A DNA stretch of 64,000 nucleotides, taken from Ephydatia muelleri. Lineage: Eukaryota; Porifera; Demospongiae; Spongillida; Spongillidae. The stretch covers positions 469,500 through 533,499 of the forward strand of contig JABACO010000025.1 in the NCBI GenBank assembly GCA_013339895.1, read 5' to 3'. Shown here piece by piece: positions 58,825 through 64,000 of this stretch. How positions within the stretch are numbered: the first letter of the stretch is position 1; the number at the start of each line of letters is the position of its first letter. The notes under the pieces were generated by a model. It saw nothing but the letters and a program-made list of their open reading frames with translations. It did no database searches and was not told the origin of the DNA. Made by a program: the position numbers and the translations under genes.

Positions 58825-59624
58825 TCAGAGCAGTTCATTCACAGTATTGACAGTACTGCATGTCACAGAGCTCAGGTCACGAGGATTGGGTGCTTGCATA
58901 GGAACCCTTGATGGAAGTCCTATGTTCGCATAAATCAGGCCTTCAGGCTAAAACAGTTTATTAATTGCAGTGTGTCCGGAAAAACACTAATAATTAATGC
59001 CACTACCTTTATCAGTGTTCTTTGGTGGCAGAGGTATCTCGTTCTGCTCATAGTTGTCTCTCCTGCAAACCAATGGCCAGATTTCACTTTCATTGTCAAG
59101 TGATTGCACAAAGAGAAAGTCATGCAGCACATTATGTAACAGCGATAGATGCTCTATGTGATTGTGATTTTTGACTGAGCACTTTATTGTGCTGACATAA
59201 TTAGAAGAGAACAGTTCCAGTCAAAACCTGCTTTACATGTATGTAGCAATACTGCATTCATAGGTACCATCATGACGTATTAAAATGTCCTCCCCATGCA
59301 TTGACATGAGCTAGTATATGTAAATGCATAACACAATACAAGCACATACAAGTAATATTACTGGGTACGAACATACTACTGTGACAATTAAGAAAACAGA
59401 TCAAACAACTGGACTCATCACCACTTACTTGGGAGTTGCAGGAGACCCTGTTTGCAAGAATTTGTATTTGAAGTGACTGGCAAATTTTTTAAACGTTGTG
59501 TACCTTTTTTGTTAATGAGAATGATCCCAATCACCACAGCTATTCCTACTAGGAGCAGCAATGCTACAAAACCTACACTAACTCCAACTCCAATACTAAC
59601 AGCATTTGAACTTGATGTGGAAGA
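58825..59624 (-). CDS. ITIM-type membrane receptor, 3' exons (partial)
   Basis: Four exons on the minus strand join in frame: TM 59504-59624, 59429-59447, 59007-59062, 58825-58940, with GT-AG introns. The TM exon gives S-S-S-N-A-V-S-I-G-V-G-V-S-V-G-F then a Leu/Ile/Val run ending L-I-N-K-K. The tail carries R-D-N-Y-E-Q-N-E-I-P-L-P-P-K and then G-L-I-Y-A-N-I-G-L, ending N-E-L-L-stop. L-I-Y-A-N-I fits the ITIM consensus (I/V/L/S)xYxx(I/V/L), which in animals recruits SH2 phosphatases; P-L-P-P-K could bind SH3. The TM exon may extend upstream to include N-Y-K-C, a possible Ig end. Ectodomain exons were not found with confidence. The stop codon touches the Ginger1 target duplication. Confidence 0.7.
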
Positions 59625-59649
59625 CTGCAGGGTGTTGTTGGTGCATTTG

Positions 59650-61559
59650 TAGTTGCGGGCTCATTAGAAGATTTCAGCACATTGTTAGTACTGAAGAGTA
59701 TGAAAAGTTAAATACCAGATATACTCACCAAGCATATGTCATAAAGATTTGTAGGTGAAGGTGTTAACATGCTACCTACTGTTATCAAAACCTTCCCTAC
59801 ACATAGATGGACATTAGCCCCTCCCTTTTCACTTGTACCAATATTATCCCATAATATTGGTTGACAGAGTTGAAGAGGTTTGAGTGATAATCACTTTATG
59901 GATTGGTTCTTTCTGAAATCTGTAGTTTTGTGCTGACAGGTGTTCGAGTCATGAGGAGTTGAGTTTCCCGCTTTTTAAATGCAATAATGAACAGATGCTT
60001 TTCAAACTGGACCAAAGAGCAACACTAAATGTATCTACTGTGGGATGTGCTTCTTCTTTACTGGGTCCTGCCGTTGAAATGTTCAGCGCAAATAATATTT
60101 CTTCCACAATGCTAAGCATTTAGAATTACATGCTTGTGGCTCCATGAACCTCATACACAAAAGAGGTCAAAACTTGTTAGCAAAAAAGAATATATGAATT
60201 GAACCAGCTGAAAGGATGGAGCTTGAATAGAAATAGTGCTCTTGTGCTACAGTGCATGTGTGCATACGTTTTATCACAAATACGTGAAATTAAAAATAAA
60301 AAAAAACACAATCATTTAATTTAAATTACATTCTATTTGTGCATAATGCACCACTACGTGTAATTCATGTGTCTGAACATAATGTTGTATGTGTGCGTCA
60401 TCACTACAGTCTAAATGTTCACATCAGTAGTGCTGCCAAATTCACAATGACTGCAACCATGACTGCTGAAAGATTCTCTGATGATGGAAAGTGTTGGGCT
60501 AGTTGTAGCGTAATACAAAAATGAGAGGGTCATTCTGTGCCACTTTAACATCACTGATTTTATTGCTCTGAATTGCATAAGCATGTACATGTACATGTAA
60601 TAGTCTATTCATTATTAATGAATCAGCTTTGATCACATCTTAGGCCCTGATGATTGAATCAGCACAGTCTTTGAATTCACAGGTTCAGTGCAACAGGCGC
60701 AACCAAAATAACACATTATGAAGAAAAACGAAATGTACAAGCAATGTACCGCTTCATATGAATATACATGCATAATTCCAATGCAGATCACCGGAGCTGT
60801 CTACATTGTACTCTCTAGTTTCCATGTATGGCATAAAGCCAAGCCCTGAGATAGCATAAGTCTTGCTGCCAAAGTACACCTAACCATCCACAACTGCAGA
60901 CCTTTTCATTGAGGTACAAAACTAGCACTATAAAAAAATATTTCCCAACAAGTAAAACGTTTAAATGCCCTTGAAATTGTCTTTTAGCCCAGCAGTGAAA
61001 CTGACCTACTTGGGTCATAATAGGAATAAGTAAAACCGGAAAAGGCAAAGTTGTGGTGGAGGCATGTGATCCTGTCCACACACCCCTTTGTGAAAACAGT
61101 AAAAGAAGAATCTGATTGGACTATGCAGTTGGGTTAGAACTTATTACCGCAATGGTGTACGTATGAAATGTGTCGGTTGGTTATACATATACATGTATAC
61201 CTCAACTCAGAGGTTATAGTGCAAGCCATGTCACCAACTGAGTAATGAAAGTGTCTTGAAACCTTTACATTGGTGACAGCAGTTGCCATGTGATATGTGA
61301 CAGACCCAATATTAAGCAAGTGAGTGCTTTGTGACAACTGAAGATATGCAAAGCTTTGTTTGAGTGATTATAGGCAGAGAACTGTTGATTAACATAAGTA
61401 CGATGTCATTCAGCTTGTACTGGATTGTCCATAATCCCACACTATCCATTGGACTAGATCAGTCATTGAGAACTGCTGTGTGAATTTAATACCACTGAGA
61501 ACCACAATTATTGTATTTAAACCTCTAGCCCATACTGCTGCAAATTTGTTTTGTTCTTG
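59650..61559. other. probable upstream introns or ectodomain of the ITIM receptor, unresolved
   Basis: Minus-strand pieces are suggestive only: near 61200-61320 a stretch contains V-S-R-H-F-H-Y-S-V-G-D-M-A-C-T-I, and near 60430-60500 a short hydrophobic frame follows a CATCAG acceptor-like site. Neither joins the TM exon with consistent phase that I could prove. Confidence 0.3.
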
Positions 61560-62030
61560 ACACCAGGGCTCGTGCACAGGACCTCACCAAAGTGGGGGCG
61601 AAGTCTACAATAAATGGCAGTGTGCACATTTCAGCCAGAACATCACATGGGATGTTGTATCATGCCACAACATCATCCCCATGTTACAAGTGATGGTATG
61701 ATGTCCAAGAGGGTCAAAAGCATTGCCAGGGTAAAGTACACACTGGGACCCATGGGGTGTGTCCATGTCTAAACCCAACCCCTGTGATGGGACGACTGAC
61801 AGCCAGGAGGATGCATGTGGTGAGGAAACTGAAAGCAATCGTGCTCTGTCAGCAGTGATGGAAACTTCCAACAGCAGATAGAACATGTGAGTGTCCAATG
61901 TGCAGGAGAGCTCTATTTGGGAGACTGAAGGGGCTGAGAGAAGGAAGTCAATCTGCAGTGCCTTATCAGGTGGAATGACATTATTAAAATCTGCAACTGC
62001 AGAGGTGAAGATTAGTCTGGGAACCAAATC
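61560..62030 (-). pseudogene. RT-associated repeat ORF in segmental copy 2
   Basis: Same block as 21960-22450: S-P-H-A-S-S-W-L-S-V-V-P-S-Q-G-L on the minus strand and a P-L-G-H-H motif, with stops. It marks the left part of the duplicated region. Confidence 0.65.
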
Positions 62031-62309
62031 CAGCTGAGAAAATGGAGGCTATATACATTGTATGCTGCAGGTGCATTATATTCAAATACGATATAATTTT
62101 GATCATTGAATTATGGCAATTGCATGATGCACTATTATGTAAGGGAAACTGAAAATTATAATTTAATAGCAATTCTTTGTGCATGTACATACGCATACAC
62201 TATATAATATGTGCCACACAACAGAGCTGCATGGATAAAGAATGGTATTAATTATGCAACCACACCCAGGTAGGTACCTATAGTGATGTAATGAGCTCTT
62301 AAAAGTATT

Positions 62310-63070
62310 ACTTGTGGAGATCGGTAGAATTATGGAGAGAGGCGGAGCTTCGTGCAATTTCGGACGATTTAGTTTGACTTAAGGAATAAAAGTTATTCCA
62401 TTGCATGAAGAAGTCCCCAACGTATGCGTAAATTTGTTTATATTTTATTGCATTTATGGGAACACTATGGGAACACTAATTTATAATTGATCCAAAGCTA
62501 AAAAGCTTCAAAACACAAACCAATTCTTGGATGATCTTCGGTCTTGTTGACCTCACGTAATGTCTATTGGGATATGATGGCAATCAACAGCTCAGGCGAT
62601 ACTTTCGGTGATGACGATGCCATGCGTTCATTCAGAGCCAATGCATAGCATCGAAAGGTCCGTTTTCGAAGATTGGGTGTTTCTGAAAAGAGGCCAACGA
62701 GGAACGAGATATGACAGCGCTATTGGCAGAGGCAGGAAGCCATCAAACAGACGATGAAAGAAGAAAGCTCTGTAGAGCAAAGCATTCATGTGCGTAAATG
62801 TATATTAAATCATGTGATTGTGACGTCTGTTACTATTTGTGGAATATTGCTTATGTCACAGACTACCAAAATGGCTCGTTTTTTAAGCCATTTAGCTTTT
62901 GATCAATTATAAATCAGTGTTCCCATAAATGCAATAAATTATACGTACACAGTGGGGACTTCTTCATGCAATTAAAATAATTTTCATTCCTTAAGTCACA
63001 CTAAATCGTCCGAAATTGTACGAAGCCCCGCCTCTCTCCGAAATTCATACTTTGCTACCGATCTCCACAA
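62310..63070. mobile_element. inverted-repeat element with arms of about 190 bp
   Basis: The left arm (62310-62500, GAGATCGGTAGAATTATGGA) is the complement of the right arm (62885-63068, ending CTTTGCTACCGATCTC). Only the right arm is present in segmental copy 1 (22685-22855), so copy 1 has lost the left arm or copy 2 gained it. The centre has no transposase. Confidence 0.75.
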
Positions 63071-63443
63071 CACGTGAGACTTAAGAGCTCAATACAAAAC
63101 TATAAGTACCTACCTGTATTGGGTACATGAAATAAACTTTGGTACGTTAACCGCAAAAAATAGAGGAATTATAGCCTTGAACATCCAACCTGACAAGCAG
63201 TTGTATACTATTGTGCATTGTTTTGTTTACAAGTCATCATTCAATTAAATTGAATGTATTCTGTCCAGAAATAGATGCTGAATCTAAAATATAATTGGCA
63301 TGATACCAATTTATCCAATGTATAGGTAGTGAAACCTGCACTGATTATATTCATAGCAGCGCTACTCTCCCTCCTCTCCCTCCCTCTACCCACCCCCCAC
63401 TCTCGCGAGACCAGGGTCAGTCACAACCCTGTCCGAGTCCTAG

Positions 63444-63499
63444 AATGCAGAGATCGCGTTTCATCTTCTTTCTATAATACTGCCCAGCATAATACATGG
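63444..63499 (+). pseudogene. receptor copy I: signal-peptide exon, frameshifted
   Basis: Counterpart of the copy B signal exon (23291-23342). It reads M-Q-R-S-R-F-I-F-F-L then TAA at 63474, because TTTCTATAATACTG has two extra bases compared with TTTCTAATACTG in copy B. The donor GTAAGC is kept. Its Ig exon would lie just beyond the window. Confidence 0.8.
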
Positions 63500-63590
63500 T
63501 AAGCTCTGTACATGTATAACCGTATGGTTGTATAGCTAGCATGTACGCGTATGTCTGTGTCAATCAAGATTTCGAGGCAGTTAGCGTATG

Positions 63591-63612
63591 GTTAGGGTTA
63601 GGGTTAGGGTTT
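63591..63612 (+). repeat. interstitial telomeric repeat, (TTAGGG)3
   Basis: GTTAGGGTTAGGGTTAGGGT inside segmental copy 2. Segmental copy 1 has GTACGGGGATTAT at the same place (about 23426), without the repeats. Confidence 0.9.
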
Positions 63613-64000
63613 ATTGTGACACCAGGATTAGTTTACAGACTCATTGTGCTTAGTGCTGAGATTGAGGTAACGTTCAGTACATACTTTAGGCACGATACTC
63701 TCTTATTGTGCGAGGCGTGTGCAGGATTTATAACGGGAGTTTGGAAGAAAAATCAGCAGGGTGAGGGAGAGGGTCTGGGAGGGGCCTCCAACACAAAGCG
63801 CGGAACCTGCCATTACAGATATGCCTTCACATATATATGCCATTTAATATCATCATGGATGTTGATCACGTGAATGAGTGTACTTGTTTGCATCATGTAG
63901 TTTTGTATCTGAGTAAATACACATATGTGTAACGTATATGTAGAATGTTTTACAGTGAAGCTGCATGGCTTTGTTGTTTCTTGAAATGATGTGCACCTTT

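Larger units (their letters stand above)
61560..64000 (+). repeat. segmental duplication, copy 2 (partner 21975-23840)
   Basis: Matches copy 1 in order from GACACCAGGGCTCGTGCACA to TTGTTGTTTCTTGAAATGAT at the window edge. Extra relative to copy 1: about 640 bp at 62160-62800 and a TTAGGG tract. In copy 1 the next feature, about 19 bp further on, is a receptor Ig exon. Confidence 0.88.

Noticed and set aside
60411-60596. Short hydrophobic minus-strand frame as a further TM exon
   Set aside because: Only about 15 hydrophobic residues, ends at a stop, and no phase-consistent neighbours.
1-64000. tRNA, rRNA or other structured RNA genes
   Set aside because: I looked for tRNA-like A/B boxes and rRNA-like conserved blocks and saw none I could defend; a covariance-model scan would be decisive.

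Overview
The window looks like metazoan nuclear DNA, most likely from a demosponge. The reasons are short GT-AG introns (49-64 bp inside one gene), AT-rich sequence full of decayed transposons, Ig/FN3 receptor exons joined in phase 1, and a short interstitial TTAGGG tract. The taxon is inferred; no ribosomal or mitochondrial marker is present. All exon models were built by hand from splice signals and reading frame.

Layout. (1) 221-3843 (+): a 12-exon RAG1-like gene that reads open for 970 codons across all junctions. It keeps the RAG1 domain order and every catalytic and core zinc ligand I could align. No RAG2-like gene or RAG-type terminal repeats are visible. (2) 4616-5077 (-): a basic repeat fragment of Helitron type; 5660-7470: a satellite of about 150 bp with a four-unit higher-order pattern; 9-12.4 kb: dispersed repeats, foldback elements, long G/C runs and a non-autonomous DNA transposon with 16-bp terminal repeats. 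(3) 13-52 kb: a cluster of related receptor genes (signal peptide, Ig-like domain, FN3, Thr/Pro stalk, transmembrane segment, tail with a T-V-Y-D-E-V motif). The cluster is interleaved with transposon debris, and nearly every copy carries an identifiable lesion. A THAP-domain gene with a 39-bp minisatellite lies inside it (18340-19221). (4) 43.9-47.8 kb (-): a decayed Ty3/Gypsy element. (5) 54820-58820: an almost intact Ginger1-like DNA transposon flanked by TACC target duplications, encoding integrase, CXC, Ulp1-like and PHD domains, with one internal stop. (6) 58825-59624 (-): the 3' exons of a second type of receptor with an ITIM-like tail; its stop codon directly abuts the transposon's target duplication. 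(7) 61.5-64 kb: a second copy of the 22-23.8 kb region, predicting another receptor Ig exon just past the window end.

How the parts relate. The receptor cluster is the recurring theme. FN3 exons are nearly identical between copies while the Ig exons diverge, and the tails carry ITSM- or ITIM-like tyrosines, so the family resembles a birth-and-death array of immune or self-recognition receptors. That role is inference. The RAG1-like gene lies in the same window, but I see no evidence that it acts on the receptor exons. The two strongest candidates for something undescribed are the RAG1-like gene and the receptor array.
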